Positions 16,073 through 23,517 of a stretch of DNA of 64,000 nt are shown in pieces. Position 1 is the first letter of the stretch. Each line of letters begins with the position of its first letter. Location: positions 434,001 to 498,000 of the forward strand of contig JADKKK010000001.1 in NCBI GenBank assembly GCA_016720545.1, given 5' to 3'. The stretch is from Myxococcales bacterium. Its GTDB lineage: Bacteria; Myxococcota_A; Polyangia; Polyangiales; Polyangiaceae. The notes under the pieces are model-generated. The model worked only from the letters and a program-made list of their open reading frames with translations, was not told the origin of the DNA and ran no database searches. The position numbers and the translations under genes were made by a program.

Positions 16073-17254
16073 GTGATCCCCTCACGCTTCGTCGGCAGAG
16101 ACGCGGCGCGCGCGCGGTTCGGCGCGCGCGTCGACCGGCTCGCGACCTTCCTATCGGAGTGCGACCCGCTCGCCGACGCCGTGGTGCTCGCGCTCGCCGC
16201 GCTCCCACCTGGCGAGGGCTTCCGCCTCTTCTCCGAGTGCGCGGCCAAGGGCGTCGACGCGGTGCCGCTCGCGCCCGACGCGCTCCGCGCGTTCTTCCAC
16301 GAGACCGAGCAGACCCCCGCCTGGTTCGATCCCGTAAGAGCCGAGCGCGGGCGCCGCGTCTTCCTTCGGTACGGGCCGCTCGCCGGCATCGTGCTCGGGG
16401 GCCGCTCGCTCATCCTGGGGTACGTCTCTCCCGCGGGGAACAAGCCCCTCGTGTTCTCGGGCCGTCTCGCCGCCCAGGCGCCGCGGCGCCTCGCGGAGAC
16501 CGGGCGCTTCGTGCAGGCGATCGCGGAGCCGCACGGGACCGACGTGGGCGCGGAGGGCTACCAGATCACCCTCAAGGTCCGCATCATGCACGCGCAAGTC
16601 CGCCGAATGATTGAACTCTCTGGCAAGTGGCGGCCCGCCGAGTGGGGTCGACCGATAAACCAGCACGACATGGCCGGGACCACGCTGCTCTTCTCGCTCG
16701 CCGTGATCGACGGCCTCCGCTCGCTGGGGGCGCGCATCGACCGCCAGGAGGCCGACGACTACGTGCACCTCTGGCGAGTGATAGGCCGCCTGATGGGCGT
16801 CTCGGCCGAGCTGCTCCCCGCGTGCGAGGCCGACGCCATCGCCCTCGCCGAGGTGATCGCGGCGACGCAGGCGCCCCCCGACGACGACGCGCGCGCGCTG
16901 ACGAGCGCCTTGCTCCGAGTCCCGCACGAGGAGGCGACCACACCCATCGAGCGGCTCCTCGCGAGGCCCAGGGCGGCGCTCGGCGGCGCCGTGACCCGCC
17001 ACCTCCTCGGCGCGGAGCTCGCCGACGAGCTCGGCGTGCCGTCCACGCCGCTGTCGGCGGCCCTCCCCCTGCTCCGCGGCGTCACGAGGGCGCGCGAGCT
17101 CGTCCACGCGATCGCACCCGGCCGGCGGGAGCGCGCCGTCGACGCGGGGCTCGCGTATTGGCGGGGCGTGGTGGCGCGGGCGCTGCGAGGGCGACCGACC
17201 GGGTTTCAGCCGCCGGAGGGCCTGCGCGGCGTCCCCCGGCCAGGGCCCGCGTGA
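16073..17254 (+). CDS. DUF2236 oxygenase (MpaB / rubber oxygenase Lcp family)
   Basis: 393 residues, GTG start. The domain of about 250 residues has the conserved blocks of heme-dependent MpaB/Lcp proteins: RYGPLAGIVLGGRSLILGY, TLKVRIMHAQVRR (heme-ligand region with His), PINQHDMAGTTLLFS and YVHLWRVIGRLMGV. Lcp enzymes cleave poly(cis-1,4-isoprene) and MpaB acts on a meroterpenoid aldehyde, but most members are uncharacterised. There is no signal peptide, unlike secreted Lcp, so an intracellular lipid- or terpenoid-related substrate is more likely. It sits 42 bp after the phosphoesterase gene and may be cotranscribed. Confidence 0.85.
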   Translation: MIPSRFVGRDAARARFGARVDRLATFLSECDPLADAVVLALAALPPGEGFRLFSECAAKGVDAVPLAPDALRAFFHETEQTPAWFDPVRAERGRRVFLRYGPLAGIVLGGRSLILGYVSPAGNKPLVFSGRLAAQAPRRLAETGRFVQAIAEPHGTDVGAEGYQITLKVRIMHAQVRRMIELSGKWRPAEWGRPINQHDMAGTTLLFSLAVIDGLRSLGARIDRQEADDYVHLWRVIGRLMGVSAELLPACEADAIALAEVIAATQAPPDDDARALTSALLRVPHEEATTPIERLLARPRAALGGAVTRHLLGAELADELGVPSTPLSAALPLLRGVTRARELVHAIAPGRRERAVDAGLAYWRGVVARALRGRPTGFQPPEGLRGVPRPGPA

Positions 17255-17306
17255 CCGAGACGCCGAGCCGATGTCACACCCCGACCTCGCGTGACGAAGG
17301 AGGGGC

Positions 17307-18338
17307 ATGGCTCGTCCTCTAGCCACGTCGTTCCTCCCGCGGCTCGGCCTCGTGTGCGCGCTCGGCATCGCGGCCTGCAGCACCACGCCCCAGGCGGCCT
17401 CGCGCAATCCGCTTCGCGTAGCCCCACCGACCCGGGAGCCCCCCCCGCTGGAGTCGTCCCCGTCGTTCGCCGCGCTACGCGACGCCGCGGCCCTCGGAGA
17501 AGCGGGCGCCGCGGACGCCGCCGCGCGCGCGGAGATCGCCGCGACCCCGCCCTACGATCTTGCGGCCGACCTCACCGCCCGCGGGGTCGACGCGAAGCGA
17601 CGCCTCGGCGCGGGCGCGGCGACCGCGGTGGTCGGAGACGTGTTCTTGCTCGCGGGGCCGCGCAGCTTCGGTGGCTTCGCGTCCAGCCGGAGCCTCACCG
17701 CGCGCGCTTTGTCTGCATTCTACAACGACCGCTTCGGCCGGCGACCGGGCGAGGCGATCACAGTGTATCTGTTCGGCGACGCGCAGAGCTACTCGGCGTT
17801 CTGCAAGGCCGCGATCCACGAGGAGTGCATCTCGATCTACGGCTTCTACTGGCCGTCGGAACGCTGGATGGTCATGAACGCGGGCCTCGGCCTCGGCACC
17901 CTCACGCACGAGCTCGTGCACCCCCTCGTCGAGGCCGACTTCCCCGACGCCCCTACCTGGCTCAACGAGGGCATCGCCTCGATTTTCGAGGCCCCCACGT
18001 TCCCCAAGCCCGGCGAGATCCATGGCGTGAAGAACTGGCGACTCCCGCGCCTGCAGGCCGCGCTGGGCGGCCGCTCCACGCGCGCCAAGGCGATGCCGCG
18101 GACGCTCTTCGGGATGGCAGACGATGTCTTTCGCGACGACGACGAGGCGCTCCACTACGCGCTGGCGCGCTACTTCTGCCAGTGGCTCGACGAGCGCGGC
18201 GAGCTGTGGCCGTTCTACCGGGCGTACCGCGACGAGAGGCGCGCCGATCCGACCGGGGCGGCGACCTTCAAGCGCGTGGTGGGCACGACGCCTGAGGAGG
18301 CCGAGGCCCCCTTCCTGGCGTGGCTCTCGCGCCTCTGA
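17307..18338 (+). CDS. Lipoprotein with gluzincin-type HExxH metallopeptidase motif
   Basis: 343 residues. Signal peptide with lipobox GIAAC (about 21-25). The catalytic segment THELVHPLVEADFPDAPTWLNEG contains HELVH and a Glu in WLNEG 21 residues later, as in Peptidase_MA/DUF1570 gluzincins, where that Glu completes the zinc site. The preceding strand ITVYLFGDAQSYSAFC matches the beta-strand found before HExxH in these proteins. It is likely a secreted, membrane-attached protease; the substrate is unknown. It follows the DUF2236 gene by 52 bp and converges on the TetR gene downstream. Confidence 0.8.
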   Translation: MARPLATSFLPRLGLVCALGIAACSTTPQAASRNPLRVAPPTREPPPLESSPSFAALRDAAALGEAGAADAAARAEIAATPPYDLAADLTARGVDAKRRLGAGAATAVVGDVFLLAGPRSFGGFASSRSLTARALSAFYNDRFGRRPGEAITVYLFGDAQSYSAFCKAAIHEECISIYGFYWPSERWMVMNAGLGLGTLTHELVHPLVEADFPDAPTWLNEGIASIFEAPTFPKPGEIHGVKNWRLPRLQAALGGRSTRAKAMPRTLFGMADDVFRDDDEALHYALARYFCQWLDERGELWPFYRAYRDERRADPTGAATFKRVVGTTPEEAEAPFLAWLSRL

Positions 18339-18403
18339 CCGGCGGTGACGCGCATCGTGCGCGCCTCGATGCGGGTCGGGCGGTGTGCGGGTCGGGCGGT
18401 GCC

Positions 18404-19009
18404 TCAGCCGCGACGCGGCGGGGCGAGCCCCTCGAGGAGGTCGAGCGCCTCCTCGCCGGACGCGCGCAGATCGCCGGTGGCGCCGCCGTCAATCCAGTCT
18501 TCGATGACGACCCGCAGCGCGCCCACGATAGCGCCCGCGGCGAGCCGCGCGCGGCGGCCCTCACCGCCCCCCCGAGCGAGCGCCGCGGTTAGCACCGCGA
18601 GCGCGCGGCGGTCCCACTCGAGGTCTCTGGCGAGCAGCTCGGGCGACGCGGCGAGGACGCGGTGCTCGCGGAGGATCTCCTCGCGCGCCGCCACGTGCTG
18701 CTCCGAGAGGGCGACGAGCGCCCGGCGGACGGCGCGAAACGGGAGCTCCCGCGGTCGCGGGGCCGCGAGCAGCGCATTGAGCGCCTCGAGCTGCGCGGCC
18801 CGGCGGCCGAAGAACGCGTCTTCCTTCGTGGGAAAGTAGCGGAAGAACGTGCGCCGCGAGACGTTCGCGGCGGCGGCGATGTCGTCCACCGTGACCGCGC
18901 CGAAGCCCCGCTCGTGGAACAGCTCCTTCGCGACGCGCTCGAGCGTCTCGCGGGCGGCCGCCTTCTTCCGGTCGCGGAGGCCGACCTCGGGGCTGGCGCG
19001 GGCGATCAC
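18404..19009 (-). CDS. TetR-family regulator of the S1P-lyase-like gene
   Basis: 201 residues, GTG start. The helix-turn-helix is DDIAAAANVSRRTFFRYFPTKEDAFF (about 41-66), close to the AcrR/TetR consensus. It starts 4 bp after the stop of the decarboxylase gene, so both are one operon. The palindrome at 20498-20512 in that operon's promoter is the obvious operator, which implies autoregulation. The ligand is unknown; a lipid or amine linked to the decarboxylase reaction is a reasonable inference. Confidence 0.9.
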   Translation of the reverse strand: MIARASPEVGLRDRKKAAARETLERVAKELFHERGFGAVTVDDIAAAANVSRRTFFRYFPTKEDAFFGRRAAQLEALNALLAAPRPRELPFRAVRRALVALSEQHVAAREEILREHRVLAASPELLARDLEWDRRALAVLTAALARGGGEGRRARLAAGAIVGALRVVIEDWIDGGATGDLRASGEEALDLLEGLAPPRRG

Positions 19010-19013
19010 GCGC

Positions 19014-20462
19014 TCACCCCGGCACCGGGGTGAACATGCGCCCCACGAACGCGACCAACAGCTGACCTCGCACGTCGAGGGGGAGCTCGTTCAGCAGCGC
19101 GTTGACGTCGGCCATGTCGCGCGGGGCGGTGCCGCCGCCCACGCCGAGTCCGTCCATGAGGCGGCCGAGCCCCTCGCCCGACGCGTCGGAGGCGATCATC
19201 GCCGCGAGCTGCGAGGCGAGGTCGCGTGGCGGCTTCACGCCCCCGCCCGCCGCGCGCACGTGCGCGACGCACTCGCGGAGGGCCTCGAGGAACGGCCCGA
19301 CCCACCGCGTATTTCCCGGGTTGATCGTCATGTGGATGTTCTCCTTCGAGGGGCCGCTCGCCAGCTGCGCCTGCACAGCGAAGCCCTTGGCCTTCAGGGC
19401 GTCGCACAAGGAGAAGACGCTGAGCTCGTCCGAGGTGAAGCCGACGAGGCTCATCTGCGGGGTGCCCATCACGCGGAGCCCGGGGATGGCGTTGATGCCC
19501 GCGACGAGCGCCTTGTGCGCGTCGTAGAGATCCTTCGCGATGCGCATGTAGCCGTCGTCGCCGACGAACTGCAGCACCGCCCACGCGGCCGCGAGCGGAC
19601 CGCCCGACTTCGAGCTCTGGATGGTCGTGTTGATCATCGTGTACCCGGTCCACTCCGAGCACGCGAAGAGCTGAAATTTGCGAATGGACTCGTCGCGGTA
19701 GAGCACCACCGAGGCGCCCTTCGGGCAGAGCCCGTACTTGTGGAGGTCCATCGACATGCTGGTGACGCCGGGCACGCGGAAGTCGAAGTCGGGCACGTCG
19801 GCGCCGAGGCGCCTGAAGAAGGGCAAGAGGAACGCGCCCATGCACCCGTCGACGTGGCAGAGGACGCCTCGCTCCTGCGCGAGCGCGGCGATCTCGGGGA
19901 CCGGGTCGACCACGCCGTGGGCGTACGAGCAGGCCGAGGCGACCACGAGCACGACGTCGTCGTCGAGCTTCGCGCGCATGTCGTTCACGTCGGCGAGGAA
20001 CGTGTTGGGGTCGACCGCGGTGAGGACGAGCTCGACGCCCAGGTAGTGGGCTGCCTTGTGGAAGGCCGCGTGGGCCGTGACGGGCACGAGCATCTTCGGG
20101 CGCTGGAGGCCCGGACGGTGAGCCCGCGCGTAGTCGCGCGCGGTCTTCACGGCCAGCATGATCGACTCGGTGCCGCCGCTCGTGAAGTTGCCGACCACCG
20201 CCTCGTCGCCCCCGAGGTGGCGCCGCGACATGTCGACGAGGTCGTTCTCGAACGCACGCAGGCTGGGGAACGTGGTGGGGTCGAGGCCGTTCTCGGTGAG
20301 GTAGGCCATGAAGGCGTGCTTGCCGACCTCCTCGATGTCGGCCCCCGCCTCGAACGTGTACGCGAAGAGCTTCCCCTCGCGCCAAGGCCAGTCGTCTTTG
20401 CGGGCGGACTCGACGGCGTGGGCGACTTCGGCCTTCGTGAGGCCAGTGGACGGAATGCGCAT
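19014..20462 (-). CDS. PLP-dependent decarboxylase of the sphingosine-1-phosphate lyase type
   Basis: 482 residues from the ATG at 20462, which has a good SD (AAGGAG) 6 bases upstream. PLP-enzyme blocks are seen: FTSGGTESIMLAVKTARDYAR, HAAFHKAAHYLGVELV, HVDGCMGAFLLPF (cofactor Asp and Ala) and SMDLHKYGLCPKGASVVLYRD with Schiff-base Lys in DLHKYG. The substrate-side segments ACSEWTGY and TTIQSSKSGG are typical of eukaryotic and bacterial S1P lyases rather than glutamate decarboxylases. The family cleaves sphingoid-base phosphates to an aldehyde and phosphoethanolamine. Unlike the eukaryotic enzyme there is no N-terminal membrane helix, so it is probably cytosolic. Confidence 0.85.
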   Translation of the reverse strand: MRIPSTGLTKAEVAHAVESARKDDWPWREGKLFAYTFEAGADIEEVGKHAFMAYLTENGLDPTTFPSLRAFENDLVDMSRRHLGGDEAVVGNFTSGGTESIMLAVKTARDYARAHRPGLQRPKMLVPVTAHAAFHKAAHYLGVELVLTAVDPNTFLADVNDMRAKLDDDVVLVVASACSYAHGVVDPVPEIAALAQERGVLCHVDGCMGAFLLPFFRRLGADVPDFDFRVPGVTSMSMDLHKYGLCPKGASVVLYRDESIRKFQLFACSEWTGYTMINTTIQSSKSGGPLAAAWAVLQFVGDDGYMRIAKDLYDAHKALVAGINAIPGLRVMGTPQMSLVGFTSDELSVFSLCDALKAKGFAVQAQLASGPSKENIHMTINPGNTRWVGPFLEALRECVAHVRAAGGGVKPPRDLASQLAAMIASDASGEGLGRLMDGLGVGGGTAPRDMADVNALLNELPLDVRGQLLVAFVGRMFTPVPG

Positions 20463-20485
20463 GCGAGGCTCCTTCGGTTGAGCAG

Positions 20486-20513
20486 AACCTAGCATCGTGA
20501 CACTAAGTGTCAA
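20486..20513 (-). promoter_or_regulatory. Probable sigma-70 promoter of the decarboxylase-tetR operon
   Basis: On the minus strand a perfect -35 TTGACA (20513-20508) is followed after 16 bp by TAGGTT (20491-20486) as -10, about 24 bp before the ATG at 20462. The -35 box overlaps the palindromic operator. Confidence 0.55.
20498..20512. promoter_or_regulatory. 15-bp palindromic operator, likely TetR-binding site
   Basis: TGACACTAAGTGTCA is a perfect 7+1+7 inverted repeat covering the spacer and part of the -35 box. A further half-site-like AAGTGACA lies at 20522-20529, 17 bp from the matching arm. Its size and place fit steric repression by the operon's own TetR protein. Confidence 0.7.
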
Positions 20514-20519
20514 CTGGCA

Positions 20520-20855
20520 TTAAGTGACATACTTGACGAATGGGGGCGCGGAGTTGCCCGCAAGAACTGCCCTCTCGGCGGCTTCCACACGTGACCACAC
20601 TGCGCCCGGCCTCATCCGGTTGCCCATGTGGCGACTCGGCGGCCGACCCTCGTTCGACGCGGACGCCGGGCCGGGGTCCGGCACCGCCGGCGGGCCCGGG
20701 GCCGACGACGCCGCCGGGCCCGCGTTCGACGCCGCCGGCGGGCCCGCGTCCAACGCCGACTTCTCTCTCGCGCGGCACGCCGACGCGAGAAGAAGCAGCC
20801 ACGCGAGGTACACGAGGGCGCGCCCCGCGCGGAGGGTCCGCTCGGCCCGGATCAT
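20520..20855 (-). CDS. Small lipoprotein, possibly truncated
   Basis: 111 residues. The N-terminus is a convincing lipoprotein signal (YLAWLLLLASAC, Cys at about 27) followed by an Ala/Pro/Gly/Ser repeat linker (about 33-70). Instead of a folded domain, the last ~40 codons lose the strong G/C third-position bias and the frame ends inside the decarboxylase promoter region. I suspect a gene whose 3' part was lost or replaced. It starts 14 bp after the stop of the upstream lipoprotein, as in an operon. No function recognised. Confidence 0.45.
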   Translation of the reverse strand: MIRAERTLRAGRALVYLAWLLLLASACRAREKSALDAGPPAASNAGPAASSAPGPPAVPDPGPASASNEGRPPSRHMGNRMRPGAVWSRVEAAERAVLAGNSAPPFVKYVT

Positions 20856-20869
20856 CGACCGACAGCCCC

Positions 20870-21313
20870 TCAGCGCGCGCGCGTGACTGAGCAGAGCGCC
20901 CAGCCGCGATCACCGTCGTCGAAGGCGACGTGCACGAGCTTGCCGTGGACCTGATCGACCGTGCCGTCGAACATGCTCATCGTGCGGCTCCAGGGCGCGC
21001 GTACCTTCGCGCCCACGGCGAACGCGCACGAATCGCTCGGGGTCGGCTGCGGCGTGCCCGCGGGCTGCATGGCGGTCACCTCCGTCCACCCGTGGTCACC
21101 GTCGTCGAAATCGATCTCCGCGAGCTTACCGTAGCGTGTCTTGATTTTGCCGGGGTACATTCCGCCCCCGGACCACGGGGCCTTGACCACCGAGCCCACG
21201 CCCGGCTCCTTGCCCTTGCCGCAGCCGGCGAGGGGTACCGCGACGAAGGCGGTGAGGAGCGCGGCGAGCGCGACGGGCACGACGGACCTGGACACGCGGG
21301 AGCGATGAATCAT
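20870..21313 (-). CDS. Lipoprotein with two Tudor/Agenet-like SH3 repeats
   Basis: 147 residues. Signal peptide with lipobox LAGC (about 28-31). The mature protein is a tandem of two near-identical ~45-residue beta-barrel repeats. The first has GSVVKAPWSGGGMYPGKI and AEIDFDDGDHGW; the second has GAKVRAPWSRTMSMFDGTV and VHVAFDDGDRGW. The 'V.a.w....y.g.i....g....v.f.DGd..w' pattern is that of Tudor/Agenet-like SH3 folds. Such domains outside chromatin proteins occur in secreted bacterial proteins with unknown ligands. It starts divergently from the repeat-rich lipoprotein at 21380, with only 66 bp between. Confidence 0.75.
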   Translation of the reverse strand: MIHRSRVSRSVVPVALAALLTAFVAVPLAGCGKGKEPGVGSVVKAPWSGGGMYPGKIKTRYGKLAEIDFDDGDHGWTEVTAMQPAGTPQPTPSDSCAFAVGAKVRAPWSRTMSMFDGTVDQVHGKLVHVAFDDGDRGWALCSVTRAR

Positions 21314-21379
21314 CCCCGCAGCGTACGCGACGGCGGCCACGAGGGAAGATCGAACGACGGGAGGCGTAGGATCGCACGC

Positions 21380-22402
21380 ATGGCGCTCCGCTCCACTCGC
21401 CGCTCCGCGGCTCGTCTCGCTCGCCTCGCGTGCCCGGCTCGCGCCGCGTGGGCCGCGCTGGCTCTGACCGCGGCGCTCGCGAGCTGCGGCACGCCGCCGT
21501 GCGAAGACGGGGAGACGTGCACGAGCGAGCTCGACGGTGCGGCCCCGGGCGCGAGCGACGCGGCCGACGGCGGGGCACTCGGGCCCTCTGACGGAGCGAC
21601 GCGCGACGACGCCGCGGCGAACGACTCGGGCCGCCCGCTGCCCGACGGCGCGCCAGGCGACGGCGCGCCAGGCGACGGCGCGCCAGGCGACGGCGCGCCA
21701 GGCGACGGCGCGCCGGGCGACGCGGGCGCGACCCTCGACGGTGCGCTCGACGGGGGCGGCGCGGACTCGGGCGCGGACTCCGGGGCCGACTCGGGCGCCG
21801 ACTCCGGGGCCGACGCGGGCGCCGACTCGGGCGCGGACTCCGGGGCCGACGCGGGCGCCGACTCGGGCGGGGGCAACCCGGGCGGGTGCGTCTCGGGCGC
21901 CTTGGGCACGCACGCCGCGCGCTTCAAGTGGGTCGGCTCCGGACCATCCTCCACGGCCAGCGTGAGCTACGAGCTGAACAACCTGCCCGACCGAGCGCGC
22001 TGGCGCGCGGGCGCGTACAGCCGCGCGGGCGTGGGGTATGTGCCGCGCTTCACCGACACGTTCCTCGGAGTCGGCGGGCTGGAGATGGGAGGGACGGTGT
22101 TCATCGACGTGGAGCTCAGCACGGCGATGCTCGCGTCGGTGCGCCGAGTCACGCTCGGGCTGTTCGGCCGGAGCTTCAACACGACGGCGCCTGGCTCGTT
22201 CTCGTGGATGACCTTCGACGGCGCGGGCGCCGCGCCGAGCGGCCTCGTCTCCAACGCGGCCCCGTATCGCTGGTACAGCGCCGACGCCACGTCGGCCTTC
22301 CGGCCGGGCAACGGCGGCGTGCTGCTCCGCATCAGCCCGGGCGGCCCGTCGGGCACGCTCATCGTGAGCCGGGTGGAGCTGTGCTTTGACGCCTCGCCGT
22401 GA
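21380..22402 (+). CDS. Lipoprotein with Asp/Gly/Ala repeat linker
   Basis: 340 residues from ATG 21380. Signal peptide ends ALASC (about 37). A long linker (about 55-165) contains five exact GDGAP-type pentapeptides and about nine ADSG/ADAG tetrads, each encoded by a minisatellite. The C-terminal ~170 residues form a compact beta-rich domain (TASVSYELNNLPDRARWR...FSWMTFDG...GVLLRISPGGPSGTLIVSRVELCF). This looks like a surface or spore-coat adhesin-type domain, but I do not recognise the family. The negatively charged linker probably spans the cell envelope. Confidence 0.75.
   Translation: MALRSTRRSAARLARLACPARAAWAALALTAALASCGTPPCEDGETCTSELDGAAPGASDAADGGALGPSDGATRDDAAANDSGRPLPDGAPGDGAPGDGAPGDGAPGDGAPGDAGATLDGALDGGGADSGADSGADSGADSGADAGADSGADSGADAGADSGGGNPGGCVSGALGTHAARFKWVGSGPSSTASVSYELNNLPDRARWRAGAYSRAGVGYVPRFTDTFLGVGGLEMGGTVFIDVELSTAMLASVRRVTLGLFGRSFNTTAPGSFSWMTFDGAGAAPSGLVSNAAPYRWYSADATSAFRPGNGGVLLRISPGGPSGTLIVSRVELCFDASP
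21647..21721 (+). repeat. Five tandem 15-bp units inside the lipoprotein gene
   Basis: GGCGCGCCAGGCGAC is repeated five times, four copies identical and the last with one A-to-G change. The period is a multiple of three, so copy changes keep the frame and only alter linker length. Confidence 0.95.
21760..21868 (+). repeat. Tandem 12-bp units encoding ADSG/ADAG
   Basis: About nine degenerate copies of a 12-bp unit (GCG/GCC GAC TCG/TCC/GCG GGC/GGG). Neighbouring 24-bp and 48-bp blocks match better than single units, suggesting growth by block duplication. Confidence 0.9.
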
Positions 22403-22550
22403 CGACCGCGACTGAGGTCTGGTGACCGCGACCACGACGCCACGCCTTTCGCCTCCGCACCCGGGGCCCGCAAGTCTGCAAGCCACCCGCTTCCAAGTCC
22501 ATGATGTGACGCGCGGAGACGCTGGCGCACGGTTTGCTTGGCCGTCGGTC

Positions 22551-22778
22551 GTGGCCACCGCCCCCAAAAAGCAGAGGCGCTCCTCCGTCGTCGCGAAGCG
22601 CCTGAAGCGCGGGCGCGCCGTGCAGGCCCCGACGGCGCTCGCGGAGGCGCCCCGCCAGACGCTGCTCGCGGGCCCCCGAGTGAGCGACCTCGACGACTTC
22701 GACGACGCGCTCGCGGCGATGGACCGCGCCGCCACCGAGGAGCCGCGCAGGACGGCCCTGGTGCGCAAGCGCGCGTAG
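22551..22778 (+). CDS. Small basic hypothetical protein
   Basis: 75 residues from GTG 22551. The frame is open further upstream to GTG 22422, but third positions become strongly G/C only from about 22551, so I chose the shorter form. The N-terminus is very basic (PKKQRRSSVVAKRLKRGR), the middle has an acidic helix (VSDLDDFDDALAAMDRAA), and the end is basic again. The charge pattern is like a nucleic-acid-binding or antitoxin-like peptide, but there is no recognisable domain. It lies 57 bp before the DUF2239 gene. Apart from it, the 22403-22835 stretch holds nothing else I can identify besides the leader described separately. Confidence 0.4.
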   Translation: MATAPKKQRRSSVVAKRLKRGRAVQAPTALAEAPRQTLLAGPRVSDLDDFDDALAAMDRAATEEPRRTALVRKRA

Positions 22779-22797
22779 AGCCACCTTGACATAATAT

Positions 22798-22850
22798 TAC
22801 CATGGTTTATTTGTCCTCCTGGGAGGATTAGTACCATGGTTCATTTGTCC
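22798..22850 (+). repeat. Direct repeat duplicating the DUF2239 start region
   Basis: Two 19-bp copies (22798-22816 and 22832-22850) differ at one base. Each contains the palindrome ACCATGGT, with an ATG followed by codons for MVYLS or MVHLS. The period is 34 bp, so the copies lie in different frames. Confidence 0.85.
22802..22831 (+). CDS. Nine-codon leader ORF upstream of the DUF2239 gene
   Basis: ATG 22802 opens MVYLSSWED and stops with TAG at 22829-22831, 4 bp before the main ATG at 22836. It mirrors the true N-terminus MVHLST. The SD of the main gene (GGAGG) lies inside the leader's last codons, and the segment TCCTCC-TG-GGAGGA (22814-22827) can pair with it. Leader translation could therefore open or block the SD. 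This is a proposal from layout only. Confidence 0.35.
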   Translation: MVYLSSWED

Positions 22851-23465
22851 ACGTTCACGGCGTTCGCCGGTCCGCGGCGGCTCGCCGGGGGCCCCGTCCA
22901 GACCGTCGTGCTCGCCGCGCGCGCGGCCGCTCGCGCCCATACGGGAGCGGCGGCGCCTGGCGTGCTCGTCTTCGAGGACGCGACCGGCGCACAGGTCGAC
23001 TTCGATCTGGAGGGCACCGAGGCGGAGGTGCTCGAGAAGCTCGCCCTCCACCCGCTCGCACTGAGGGCCGCGGCCGGCGACGCGCCGCGACGCGCGGGGC
23101 CCGGGAGGCCTCGGCTCGGCGTCGTGGGGCGCGAGATCACCCTCTTGCCGCGCCACTGGGAGTGGCTCGAGCGGCAGCCAGGGGGCCCCTCGGTCACGTT
23201 GCGCAAGCTGGTGCACGAGGCGAGCAAGAAGGGCCAAGGCGCGGCCCGCGCGCGGCTCGCGTGGGAGGCCGCGGGCCGCTTCGCGTGGGCCATCGCAGGC
23301 AACCTCCCCGGCTTCGAGGAGGCGTCTCGAGCGCTCTACGCGCAGGACGCCGCCGGCCTCACGGCGCACATGGCCGAGTGGCCACCCGACGTGCGGGCCC
23401 ACGTGCTCGCGCTGGTCGCGGCGGGCGCAAGCGAGGTCGACGCCGAGCCCCCTCCCGCGCCCTGA
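22836..23465 (+). CDS. DUF2239 family protein
   Basis: 209 residues. The family hallmark is GRPRLGVVGREITLLPRHWEWLERQPGGPSVTLRKLVHEA (in parts, residues about 89-130), followed by the helical C-terminus with FAWAIAGNLPGFEEASRALYA. The N-terminal ~70 residues hold a beta-rich piece with VLVFEDATGAQVDFDL. DUF2239 has no established function; the basic 'RPRLGVV..EITLLPRHW' motif resembles DNA-binding ribbon-helix proteins, which is only an impression. It is preceded by TTGACA (22786-22791), a possible -35, and by the leader/duplicated start region. Confidence 0.9.
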   Translation: MVHLSTFTAFAGPRRLAGGPVQTVVLAARAAARAHTGAAAPGVLVFEDATGAQVDFDLEGTEAEVLEKLALHPLALRAAAGDAPRRAGPGRPRLGVVGREITLLPRHWEWLERQPGGPSVTLRKLVHEASKKGQGAARARLAWEAAGRFAWAIAGNLPGFEEASRALYAQDAAGLTAHMAEWPPDVRAHVLALVAAGASEVDAEPPPAP

Positions 23466-23517
23466 CCGCCGCTCGATTTCGGCCCCGCGCGGGCGACCGA
23501 GCGACTAACCTGGCGGC

